A stretch of 64,000 bases of DNA from Tetrapyrgos nigripes. Taxonomy: Eukaryota > Basidiomycota > Agaricomycetes > Agaricales > Campanellaceae. Below, one piece after another: positions 45,506-55,922 of this stretch. A program made the translations under genes and the position numbers. The notes under the pieces are model-generated. The model had not been told where the DNA came from and made no database searches. It saw nothing but the letters and a program-made list of their open reading frames with translations. How positions within the stretch are numbered: the stretch's first letter is position 1; each line of letters opens with the position of its first letter. The stretch is taken from assembly GCA_013368315.1 (NCBI GenBank), contig JAACJM010000193.1:1-64000 (forward strand), written 5' to 3'.

Positions 45506-46077
45506 TAGTGATGTGTGGGCTCGGGCCTGAAGCCCTAAGCCGGCCCAAACCAGGCCCGAAAAGCCCGAGCCAAGCTAGGCCCGACACTGGGCTTGATATT
45601 TCGCAAGCCCTCCTTGGCCTGTTCAACGCGCAGTCAGTGACGAGTTTTCACCTTCAAGATTGGTACAGAGTGTTTACTTCATGACAGAAAATAGTACATT
45701 ACTTATATGTCTTGATCATGCTAGTAGTAAGGATAATACATGTGGAGTGGAGGATAGGGGTGTTTGTACATATTTGGCTAAAGATTCTGCGTAGACTCCA
45801 AGACTGAACTACGATGCAACTCTGCATTCAAGTGCATTGGCATCCCTTCCGTGTCATTTCTCCATCGGAGTTCTCCAATGGTCAGAGATGGTCTCGAGTA
45901 TCCAGACTGACTGCTTTGGGTGTATACATTAAGTCAGAGATGACCTCAGAATATCCCCAAAAAAATTCTCCGATAAGCCCTGGCTCAGGCCCGAGCTCTG
46001 CCAGGCCTGTATCAGGCTTGGGCTCAAGGTTCGGGCCTCCATATTATCAAGCCCAAGCCCGGACCCGCACATCACTA
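45506..46077. mobile_element. hAT-type MITE with 8-bp target duplication (572 bp)
   Basis: The left end TAGTGATGTGTGGGCTCGGG and right end CCCGGACCCGCACATCACTA are inverted repeats. The flanks are identical octamers, ATTGCTAG at 45498-45505 and 46078-46085. An 8-bp duplication and TAGTGATG-type ends are features of hAT transposons. Subterminal regions are crowded with GGCCCGA/AAGCCC motifs. There is no transposase, so it depends on an autonomous relative elsewhere. Confidence 0.9.
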
Positions 46078-46085
46078 ATTGCTAG

Positions 46086-46718
46086 TATGGAATCTACGAA
46101 GAAATATAACATACAAATCCTAGATATGAATATGAAGTAAAGGAAATATATACCTAGATGATACTCGTAATAAAATGACCCATGGAGTAATGGCGAGGGA
46201 AAAGATCATATGTACTAGGAACTAGGATCGAGAATCGAACCGTTGCATTTCGGCGGGTACATGGCCTAACTTTTTGCCTTTGAGCAAAACTTGGCAACAG
46301 GACAACTAAAAGAGTACAAGGATCCTGAACTACTTCGTGCCACTCACGGTCACCTCGCAACTACTTACTGGCTCAAGTCTACGCGCTTCATTCATTGCAG
46401 GTGCGGGTTCCTGTTGGTCGAAATCGGTATTTGTCTGGAACCAGTGGTCTAGTCTAGATTGCATTCTCCGTTGGACTACTCCACTCCATCTTCGCGACAA
46501 GAGTAGCATTCTTGCGACGCCACCGCGTTTATATCTTGGAAACGCTGGTCACAAACTTAGATATTGCCAAACTGCATAAAAGAAAGTACGAGGATCACGA
46601 ATCCACATTATCTCACTTTCAATTGTCGCAGTTACTTACTAGGTCACTCATAAACCATGGGCTTGCCAGTGATTACCCAGGTATGGCTCTTTCACAAAAG
46701 AAGCGGACGAAGATTTTT
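46086..46718. other. upstream region of the terpene synthase, no gene seen
   Basis: Presumed promoter and 5' UTR. A minus-strand GGTTCGATTCTCGATCC near 46225 looks like a tRNA B box but has no supporting stems. The terpene synthase frame stays open upstream to 46512, but that part lacks family similarity. Confidence 0.35.
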
Positions 46719-47818
46719 ATGGCTAATATCCTTCAGTCCAATTTCTCAGAATTCCAAGCTACCTATCGTTCTTTTCTTGATCACGCTGGCTTCACCTATC
46801 CAGGACCATGTACAGACGTTGACAACAAGCTTTACAAACTGGCCATTGAAGAGTCTATCCACAGGGGCATACCATATCCCGAATTTGGCACAAATGCCAA
46901 TGAAGACTTTTCGAATCGGAAGAAGCTAAAAGCATACTTTGGCCCCATTCTTTTTGCAGGCGTCCAAATTACCACCACAGCCTATGGACACCTCAGCGAC
47001 AGTCCTCATCTACAAATGATCGTGGCTCTCTTTACTGCGTTCGCCATATACATGGATGAAGCCCATCAGCTCGGTGCTGATGCTCAGGAAGATGTTGATC
47101 GCTTTCAAGAACGTCTTCTCCGTGATCAGAGACATACAGATCCGGTTCTGCAGGCGGGCGATGTTCTTCTGAAAGAGATGTACCAATATTTTGGGCATAT
47201 TCAAGCCAATCGCATTATTGCTGCGGCGCTCAACATGTCTACGTCTGTTACTCTGGAGGCTACCAAAATCGAGGTGAGCAAACCGTATGGTTACTAGTAC
47301 ATGGCAGCTAACTCGATTGTACTCGGATATATGATGTGAAGGTCACTGAACCCAGCTACGCTGCGTTCTATCGAAGGATGTCCGGAGTCACGGATGCCTA
47401 CTCGTTTTTCATCTTCCCTTCGAATCGGAATATAAGCCTTTCAGATTTCATACAGACCGTCCCAGAGATAGGTGTGTTTCTCAACCATACAAAGTGAGTG
47501 ATCAGTCGCTAGACCAACATCTTGCTTCCTCAGTGTGAGTACTTACTTTCGTTATCCAGCGACATCCTTTCATTCTACAAAGAAGAGATAGCCGGAGAAG
47601 ATGTAAACTATATATCTCTTTTGGCCAAATCTCGGGGAATATCGAAGATGGACTCATTGCGATTGACAGTGAAGAAAGTCATTGCTGCTCACGAGAATAT
47701 TGTCAGGGATTTGGGTTGTAATCAGGAAGCATTGGATTGTTATAGGAGCTTTAGTCAAGGATACATGGCGTACCATGTCTATGGGAAAAGGTATAAGTTG
47801 AATGAGCTAGGATTTTGA
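46719..47818 (+). CDS. TRI5-like (trichodiene synthase family) terpene cyclase
   Basis: Three exons (46719-47273, 47342-47493, 47560-47818) give about 321 residues, a normal length for the family. The start at 46719 (MANILQSNFSEFQATYRSFL) was chosen because similarity to the family begins there; ATG 46683 in the same frame is possible. Features include the helix YFGPILFAGVQITTTAYGHL, the first metal-binding region YMDEAHQ at about 111-117 and the second, an NSE triad NDILSFYKEE at 236-245, created by splicing AA to C. Family members ionise farnesyl diphosphate with Mg2+ to make sesquiterpenes. The first motif has Asp-Glu rather than the usual Asp-Asp, so product and activity are uncertain. 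Introns are canonical and the frame is intact. The P450 at 41.5-43.7 kb is the nearest enzyme gene. Confidence 0.8.
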
Positions 47819-48114
47819 GTTCTGATTGGTTCAGAAATGATGTACATATCGTTAGCACACCCAGGTGCCCCATTTCCTCGTTAATCAGCCAGAAACATAC
47901 GTCGTCTTGTACTTTAGTCTGGGGACTGTCTTATGCACTTTTTATTTCCCGTCATTCTCGGCAAGATTGATATGACGTCAACTATGAGCTATTGAAGCAC
48001 ATAGATTTCATCAGGTTGGTATGAAGTATTGAAAGGCATGAAATGGAAGAAGCCGTTGGCAGTGCCAGTCTCAGGAGAGAGGCTGCCAAATCACTCGAGA
48101 GTAAACTACAAGAC

Positions 48115-48480
48115 TTACTTGAACGAATGCCTCTCTCCGGCTACTCCTCTCTGTCCAGAAGTGATTTTGATTCTTTGGTGTGGGATAGCACTGGGAGGTA
48201 AGTCAGGCTCCAGATTCTCCTTTGTTTTGCTGGATAGACAAATAATATATTCATTATTGGCATCCCAGGTCCTCACTGTTGCGTCATCTGAGCCAGATAC
48301 CATTCTTGTACCATCAAGAGAAAAGACACTAATCTGACCCAGCCCCGATAAAGGCTCTCAAATTTGCACCTCATTATTTATAATGATCTGCGTATTTCGC
48401 TGCCCAGTAACAGCTCTTTCTCCGTTTGGAGAAACACTTCGGCATATAATATCTGAAGGTGTCTGCAAATATTGAGTTTG
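48115..48480 (-). pseudogene. WD40-repeat fragment
   Basis: A minus-strand frame reads SVSPNGERAVTGQRNTQI, then PLSGLGQISVFSLDGTRMVS and GSDDATVRTWDANN, one and a half WD40 blades. A TGA at 48358-48360 interrupts it. No start, no further blades and no partner domain are found. It is probably a remnant of a WD40 repeat protein such as the NACHT-WD40 receptors common in these fungi, but that is inference. Confidence 0.5.
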
Positions 48481-48659
48481 AAGATTTGGTTTTATGAGGA
48501 TTGGGAAATGAGCACGAGATCATGGCAGGAAACGGCTGGAGATTGGGAAATTTCTGAGAAGAAGGGGCTCGAGAGACAAGAAGAACGTACGCAGCACCCG
48601 GAATCTGTTCGCCTGTGGGTGGCATGTCGTAGTAATTTGTAGGCGACAACTCGAAGTAT

Positions 48660-49690
48660 GACCCCTCTTCAAATCCCCTCTAACTACTCTCTAATCCGCG
48701 TCTTTTACGCCTACAGACTATAGCCAAGCTTGTCCAGTCGTGTCCATGGTCCACACAGTTCCGAATGCAGCGAAGATGACTTGGGATGATATTAGATCTG
48801 CTCTTGCTAGCAGAGAGGTATCTGTCTTGTAGAGTCCCAGTCCATTGAGGGATGACACTGCAGGCCTGTGCGTCATTGTCGTGGTCAACAGTCAATGACG
48901 CGTACCCTTCCGGTTTACGGCCCGAATCTAGACCCGTGTTGCACAGCCACGCAACCATCTTTCCTTCCACCAACGACAACGGCAGCGACCTCTCCCCTAT
49001 CCTCTTTTCTCTCCATTTTCACCTACTCACTCAGATACGTGCCATTCTCTGGTAATCTTTGTTTCTCTATTCTCTTCATTTGACATCTTTCCTGCTTCCA
49101 TCCTCCGCCTACATCTTCCTTATCCACCACTATCTACTTTTTTCACCGCGTCCACTACCTCGTCTACTCTTGTGCTTTCTTTGTCACATCTCTTCTTCTC
49201 ACTATTCTTCTCTTCCCATCCACGACCACTTGTACTGATACCCTTTCCTCCGCGCCTACAGAATAACTACATTCCTCCCCCCGAACTCCACGACTCTGCA
49301 ACTCTGCTCGTTCGCCGTTCCTTCATTGCGTACATCATTACAAACACTCCAAATGCGTCCAAAACCGCCTCCCACCAACTGACCGAGTAGGAAGAAAGCT
49401 GTGTTGCATATCGTGTTGGCATATTGTGCTGCAGGAAAAAATGGGTTGGAACGTTGGAATTACGTCCTGGGAGGTTTATCAGTGAGTTGTCTCTCTTCGA
49501 GTCTCGGGGTGATTTTTTTTGTGGATTTAGTTCCGTTGCCGCCGTCCCTAGACTTCTTCATCTTGTTTTTGCTTTTATACCCCCACCCCCCGTTGCGTCT
49601 GTTTATCGTTTCTTTGTTTTTTTCACTTAGCGCGTCAACGTGAACTGTGAAATGCCTTTCACTTCTTTGGGTGTCATTTTCTCAATTTCC
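48660..49690. repeat. diverged duplicated block, copy A
   Basis: Collinear with 50780-52620. Landmarks in order are AGATCTGCTCTTGCTAGCA, TGACGCGTACCCTTCCGGTT, CGAATCTAGACCC, CCACGACTC, AGTGAGTTGTCTCTCTTCGA, CTCGGGGTGATTTTTTTTGT and CTTAGCGCGTCA. C/T-rich and without a supported gene; apparent ORFs are in low-complexity sequence. Confidence 0.6.
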
Positions 49691-50779
49691 TTTATCTACA
49701 TCGACCAGTATGCTAGCCCCCTCCCACACTTCTAGGGACCAAAACCACTCACATCAGGTTGAGGACTAGTGATATGGGGGGTAGATAAGAAGAGGATGAA
49801 TGCTGGCTAGCAGCTTGATGGAGTCGCTGCATGTTTGGACGGTAGTGTACGCTTGAGGCAAATTAGGAGTCTATCGATGAAGAAGCCGGCAGACAAAGAG
49901 AACGAGAAGGCAAGATAGATACGTACTGTATTGGTTGGTATCTAACTAAAAGTGCAAACCGACCAAAAACTTCCTACATGAGACGAGATACTTACATGTA
50001 AATGAGCTGCAGATGGGCGTTATGCGTATCAAGTCATCACGTTGATAGTCTGGCGGTGGAAGAAGGGAGTTATTCCTGAAGCAAAACGAGAGGAAGCAGT
50101 AGAATGCCCACATTCACATCGTATATTCTTCCTGAGCATGGATTAAACAAACCACCGTCGTCACCGTGATGGGCTGGATGTGAATGAAGGTGAGGGTGAA
50201 AGCATTTCTTGGCATTGAAGAGTAATAGAGGGAGAGGTTGGTAATTGGAAACACAGAATACGATTATGAAGAGCACGTAGGGAACGTCGAACAGATGTGT
50301 GAAGGGAAGCTGTGAGTAATACATTTATGGTTACATGGAAAGTCTGTAGAGATTAATAGGGAGGATATTATAACAAGGAGTATCGAGACTCACGGACATT
50401 TCCTGGCCAGTTAATATCATTCGTATTTTTTCTGAGTCTCCTTAACGCCAAGTCGAGATGTATTTTGGATCAAGGAATCGGAGAGCTTGTAGCTGCAGCC
50501 AGAGAAGGACTTGAAGCAAAGGACCGTCGTGTAAGAAAGGAAGAAAGAAATAAGAAGCGAACAACGCACTGGCAAATTAACCAATAAAGCAGGTATCGCC
50601 TACCCCGTAGAGAGGTCGTCAGAAGGTTCTCCGGCTTGTAAAGTCGATCTATATAAGCTACTAGTTCAGTCCTAACCAATTTGACGACGGGGTATGAAGA
50701 AAATAGTAGAGGGATGTGAGGGCCGAGAACTCACCGAAGGACGGCTATATGGGACATCAATCCTGCACACAACACCCCG
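49691..50779. other. spacer between duplicated blocks, no gene recognised
   Basis: Minus-strand frames of 70-85 codons occur (50070-50324 with hydrophobic stretches; 50470-50679) with possible splice signals between them. They suggest relics of a small membrane protein, but I cannot assign or join them. Confidence 0.3.
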
Positions 50780-52620
50780 GCTCAATTCCCTTCTAACCAT
50801 TCTCCAATCTCTCCTGAACTAATCGGTTACCCGCCAATTCCAAGCCAGTATACAATCGCGTCCACAGTCTATACGGCTCCGAACGCAATGAGGACGACGT
50901 AGGACAGGATAAGATCTGCTCTTGCTGGCAAAGGAGTCTCCGTTCTGTAGAGTACCAGTGTATCCAGTTAGAAGTGCCTCGTCGTCATCGTCGCGGTGCG
51001 AATATATTCGCAGAGTGCCCATCCATGCAACGCATCGTTCCTTCCTTCCACCAACGGCAACAACGACGATGACTTTTCACCCAAGCAGCCTCTTAGAGTC
51101 CTAGTCCCGTTCATAGTTGCAGCCTTCAGTGATGACGCGTACCTCCGGTTCCCGGTCCGAATCTAGACCCCGCCTTCACAGCCACACCAAACCTTTCTTC
51201 GACGACAACAGCAACGCCTGCAAGGACGACCTTCCCTCCACCAGTCCTGCTCCGCTCAGTCCTCCTCTTTCCTCTCCATTCACATTTATTTATGGTCTTC
51301 CTGTCGTGTCAATTTGGATGCACTGCTACAATCTGGACCCTACAACAGGTAGTTCAAGCTCAAGGCCGTAAACCGTGACAGGAAGTCGGGCGGGCTATTC
51401 GCATCATTCATCCAACACTGGTACCAACAAGTGCTCTCAAGGACCTGCGCTACATCCACCACTGCATCAACAAATACCGCCAATACCCCCAACGTCAACC
51501 CACTTTCCGCCTACAGCCAGCCGTCCATCAGTACCAACATCAGCCCCAATGTCAATGTATGCCCGGGAAACCAGCAGGGAATAGGTTTAGTTTTACGTTG
51601 AGGAGGACGAGTTATGGGTATGCGAGGATTCTTCTGTTTTGTTCTCTTGTTAACTTTCCCCACAACCCTACGTCTTTCATATCTTTTCACTCCTTCCCAT
51701 CTGTTCTATACTTCGCTCCTTGCCCTTCTCATCGTATTTCCTACCTTTCCTGGTCTTTATTTTTTCTAAAGAAATACTAATTGTAACGCCGTCATTATGG
51801 TCTTCCTATCCGCCTCATCCTTACGCGTATTTGGTAAAAAAAGCATTAGATTGGGCGTTGGAAAGTTTTCTTGTCGTGTTTAGAAGGTTTGAGGATGTTT
51901 TGGGTGAGTTCACTTCTACTCTTTCATTTGCGTTTCTATTTCGTCGTCTGGACTCCTTTTCCCCACCCGCTACGCTCACCTAGTCCTTGTCCTTGCCTTT
52001 TCTTCCATTCTACCCCCCACCCTGCTTGTACTATCCTCTCTACCAACCCTCACCGTCCCTCTTCTTTCGTCCTCGAGTTTCCCCTAGCCGTACCCTCCCC
52101 CTCCCTCCCCGTACAGAGAGAAACCCCGCCGCCCACCCTTCGACTCCACGACTCCGGACTTGGTCTCTCATGACATGCCAATCCAGATCCAGATCTCCGC
52201 CTCCGATCAACTAACCAACCAGAAAGGAAATTGAGTATCGTGTTGGACGTGGAGGGCTGCAAAGGAATACGTACCGCAGAAGGGGGGAAGGCCAAGAGAA
52301 GGGAAGGGCAACGGAAAAAGTAGCAGATGAGATTGAGGGGGTAGAGGCCAAAGCAGTTTCAATGAGTTGTCTCTCTTCATGGCTCGGGGTGTTTTTTTTC
52401 ATTTTTTTTTGTTTTGCGGATTTGGTTTGGTTAAAGTCTCTAGATGTGTTCTTGGTTCTGTTTTTGCTTTTACTCCGCTTCCCCCAGTTGCCTCCTTTTT
52501 TTCGATTTCTTTCTTTTGCTTAGCACGTCAGCATGTCATGTTGAAAGCTTTTTCCTTTTTTTTTCCAGTTTTCGGTTTTCGGTTTCTCGATTTCTTCCAC
52601 CTACTTCTATGCACCCTTTC
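50780..52620. repeat. diverged duplicated block, copy B
   Basis: Carries the same ordered landmarks as 48660-49690 (AGATCTGCTCTTGCTGGCA, TGATGACGCGTACCTCCGGT, CGAATCTAGACCCC, CCACGACTCC, ATGAGTTGTCTCTCTTCATG, CTCGGGGTGTTTTTTTTC, CTTAGCACGTCA). It is about 800 bases longer because of extra sequence near 51300-52080. Its origin is unknown. Confidence 0.6.
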
Positions 52621-53639
52621 CTGCCGGATGGAGAGTCTGAGAGTGTGAGTAGACAGTAGAGGTAGGTGTTCGAGGCAAATTCGAGGTATTGTTTGAGGCA
52701 ATCAGCAGTCAAAAGTGGTTAGTCAAAAAAAAGCACCTGTGGTTTTGCTTGAATGGATGCCGTAGCGTAGCATGAATGTAAAACCGTGATAGAAAGCTGC
52801 ATAGGGTGCAAGAAAAACCCAGTTAGTATACCGCCACGTCCGTCGATCGACGAGGTCAGGAGTCAAATTTACACCCTCGATTGCAGACACATCGACATTT
52901 GCCCTCCGTCGTCCGGCTCGTCTTTGAAAACTGCACTTGGGGTTGCATTTCTGAGAGTATTCTCTACGAACGTTCTTTACTATGATATTACCACCTATAA
53001 ATAAGCCTACCCATCTAGTACTCGACGTTTCGAACGCTGCTGAAGGGTATATATAGTATGACAATACAAGAAGATGGATATAAATCTGGACCTCCATTTT
53101 ATTACTGCTGAACATTTTACAAAGGTTTCTGGGGAAAAACTTCAAATCCGATTACTTATAAAAATGCGAACTATCCTACCGACTTAGTATCAATCAAAAT
53201 CCTTGCGCTCCAAAGATCTCCCAGCAAGTATTCTACCCATATGGGTGAATGCATATCCACTTCCCTTCCTACGCATCCCAAAGAGCACACTCAAAGCTGG
53301 CAGCAGCTGCGCTCGAACGGACAAATTCTTCGCATTTCCCCAAGGCGATGTTCTGCGCAAAAGCACCAGGTTCAATAATACAAATTTAATAGGCCTGATC
53401 TACGAATTTGAGCAGCATGACTCGAAACTTCTGCCAAAGAAGCGATACATCCATTCAGTCATTAGCCGTGGCCATATCAAGATCGCTGTTACTATGCACC
53501 CTGGATCGGCACCTTTTGCTCACAAAGTCCGAGACTTCACGTTCAAGCGAGTTGCAAGTGAAGAATCCAGCCTTTTCCGACCATTATAATCGAAGTAAGT
53601 ACTTATAAGATATGGTCAAACGAACAATTGCTAATATTA
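52621..53639. other. unassigned frames, no gene recognised
   Basis: A 140-codon minus frame (52723-53145) and a 128-codon plus frame (53203-53589, MRSKDLPASILPIWVNAYPL) are open, and the latter is followed by a donor-like GTAAGT. Neither shows a known domain. The plus frame could be the 5' exon of the decayed gene that follows. Confidence 0.3.
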
Positions 53640-54669
53640 GTATTGATTAATCAGGATTAACCCTTGCAAGTCTTTATTGCAACTCGTTCGAACAAGACGC
53701 ATTCTGCTATCTTTTCTGCGAGTCGGATGAGACCGTCAAGTCAATTACCGGATCGTCTCTCAAGTTCAGGCTCTTAGCCCGATAGATGGTAACTTACTTG
53801 CTATTATTCTTGATAGTGAAGCTGCACAAGCTCTTGGACTGGGGGATTTTCTATTGAAACTCAACAACTCAGCTCAGAGTGGTATTGAAACTGACAATCC
53901 ATCTATCATTGTACTACATGTACTCAAACTCTGTGGGGTTCATTATGAGCGGTGAGTAATTTTGTTGTCTGGCCATATGTACTGAAACACATCTACCTAT
54001 ACACGATGCTTAGGAATGTCGATAAACTTCTATCTTCTACTATCAGTAAAAATGATATTAAACGTTTGAAGTCATTTATCTTGCTTGCATCTGGTGGGGG
54101 GGTTCAAGCGTGGCATGAATTTTGTGAAAATCATCCAGAAATCTCTCTTTGCAGTAAGCATTAACCAAAACCTTTCCTGCTAAGCTCAAATTCATTCAAA
54201 TTAATGCCCATATGTTCTCTAGATTTGTATGCACAAAAGCAGCTTCATTCATGGCTACTTCCTGCCTTGAATTGATACCTGTCGAGGATGACCAATGAAG
54301 CCTGGGATCTGACCTCGGATGACACCAATCTCATTGAGGGTGGGCACGCAGGACGTAGCGCTGAGACTTGAACTCACAAAACTCTCGTAGAGGCTATATT
54401 GGAGTACGTATGTTTTCAGAACCAATCTAAATACACCTTTGACATTTAAATTCAGAGCAAAGCAACGAGATGACGAGAAGGTTGAAGAGTTCGCTCTCAT
54501 GGAGACTTCGGGCCTTCTTGCCTCAAGACAGAGATTCTTCCAATCTATTTCATCCAAGTTCTCTGCAGGTCCTGTCTTCATATCCGGAGATGTGTCGATT
54601 CCAACTCTTGCAGATTTTCTCAAGCATGTCAAGAAGTTTGTAGAATCTATGGCAGATGAGATTCTTTGA
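53640..54669 (+). pseudogene. decayed gene of a TE-associated Agaricomycete family
   Basis: Exons on the plus strand read IDGNLLAIILDSEAAQALGL (about 53787-53950), DKLLSSTISKNDIKRLKSFI and GGGVQAWHEFCENHPEISLC (54012-54155), then HSWLLPALN, a TGA (54273), YLSRMTNEAWDLTSDDTNLI, EGGHAGRSAET, a TGA (54369), THKTLVEAIL, and a last exon AKQRDDEKVEEFALMETSGL ending near 54669. The WLLPALNxYLS...WDLTxxDTNLIEGxHA pattern belongs to a protein family I have seen repeatedly in mushroom genomes near mobile elements; its function is unknown. Two in-frame TGA codons make this copy a pseudogene. Confidence 0.5.
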
Positions 54670-55922
54670 GGTAAGCCAAATCTTGTTTATGGATTTAATT
54701 TCTGACACGTACATTTCAGATCAGACGTGTATTGACACAGTGTTGCAGCATTGGACAGATCAACTCATCAGTGAAGCAACTAGGATTCATGACGCCGGGA
54801 ACTGGACCCCTTTGATGATCATGAGTGACAAGTGTCGTCCATCCCAAGTGGAGGTATGTAGACTTGACGCAAGGTAATCAAATGGTCATTGGCGGCGCCA
54901 AAGTCGCCGTCATAATAACGAGAGCAAAGTACAAGTTCGGATTTGCTTCGGACATGAAGAGAAGAATCTTTATAATTAGAATGCCAAGGAAGGCTGACAG
55001 AAATTTCAAAACATGTACACTGGAATACTTGCGTAGATAGAGTCCGAATGCCCTTGATTCGATTCGTTATGAAGCGGGATTGTCCGCGGTCGACGATGTC
55101 AAGGCTTCCCTCCTTTCATTTTCTGTGTAACATATTCCATCAGAGATCATTTCGGGTTTGTTTCGCCGTCAGGCCATCACATACATCACATCATATGTGT
55201 TCACCCAGTTCGCTAGCCGAGCAGAATGAGCCAGGAGTGGTGGGCACGCCAAGGCGAGAAATGTTCCTAACCATGCTTGTGTTTGACTTTCTTCTTTCAT
55301 AATTCGTTCATCTATCATAGAGAGGACCATACTTGGGGTAAAGTTATGAAACTAAACCTGATTTGCTTTTTGCAATGTAAGGTGGATGGTAGGGTAGTAA
55401 TTGATGCGAGGTATTTGATAGAGGTGCAGTGTTATGGAGGGGGGGGGGGGGAATATATGGCCTTGAAATAGAAGATTTCGAGAATGTCATAGACAAATTT
55501 TGCAACGATGTCAATACTATCGTAGTGGAAGATGAAGAAAGTGTGAGCTTCGTTGGAGTTGGAGACTATGGGCCTAAGTAGCCTGAACTGAGTAGAGGAC
55601 AATGGAGAACCAAGTACATGTAATGGTCGCACTATTCATATATAGTAATGCCGCAGTCACCATCACGTCGTTGATCCAGGTACTGAACACGTTACTGCTC
55701 CATGTAAGCAATAATACTATTATAGAGGTTTCCGCGAGTTGGAAAGCCATCATTTTGAAATGATGGGATCAAACGCAGCTTCTCAAGTTCTGATCACGTT
55801 GTTGAGACACTTTTCAACCCTTTGTGATACAACAGCAACCTCACACTTGTGCAAAGTTTGTTTGAGGTGAGTGAGAATTAAAACTGGAGATGCTTTTAAG
55901 GAGTGAATAACAAGCTTCAGAT
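54670..55922. other. no gene recognised; poly-G tract
   Basis: Short frames only. A run of 13 G lies at about 55438-55451. The last few hundred bases before 55923 should contain the NLR promoter; a TTTTAA/AATAACAAG stretch precedes the start, but no clear TATA box was identified. Confidence 0.35.

Noticed and set aside
46200..46290. Minus-strand tRNA B-box-like GGTTCGATTCTCGATCC
   Set aside because: No acceptor or T stem pairs, and the A-box candidate is poor; probably chance or a very old relic.
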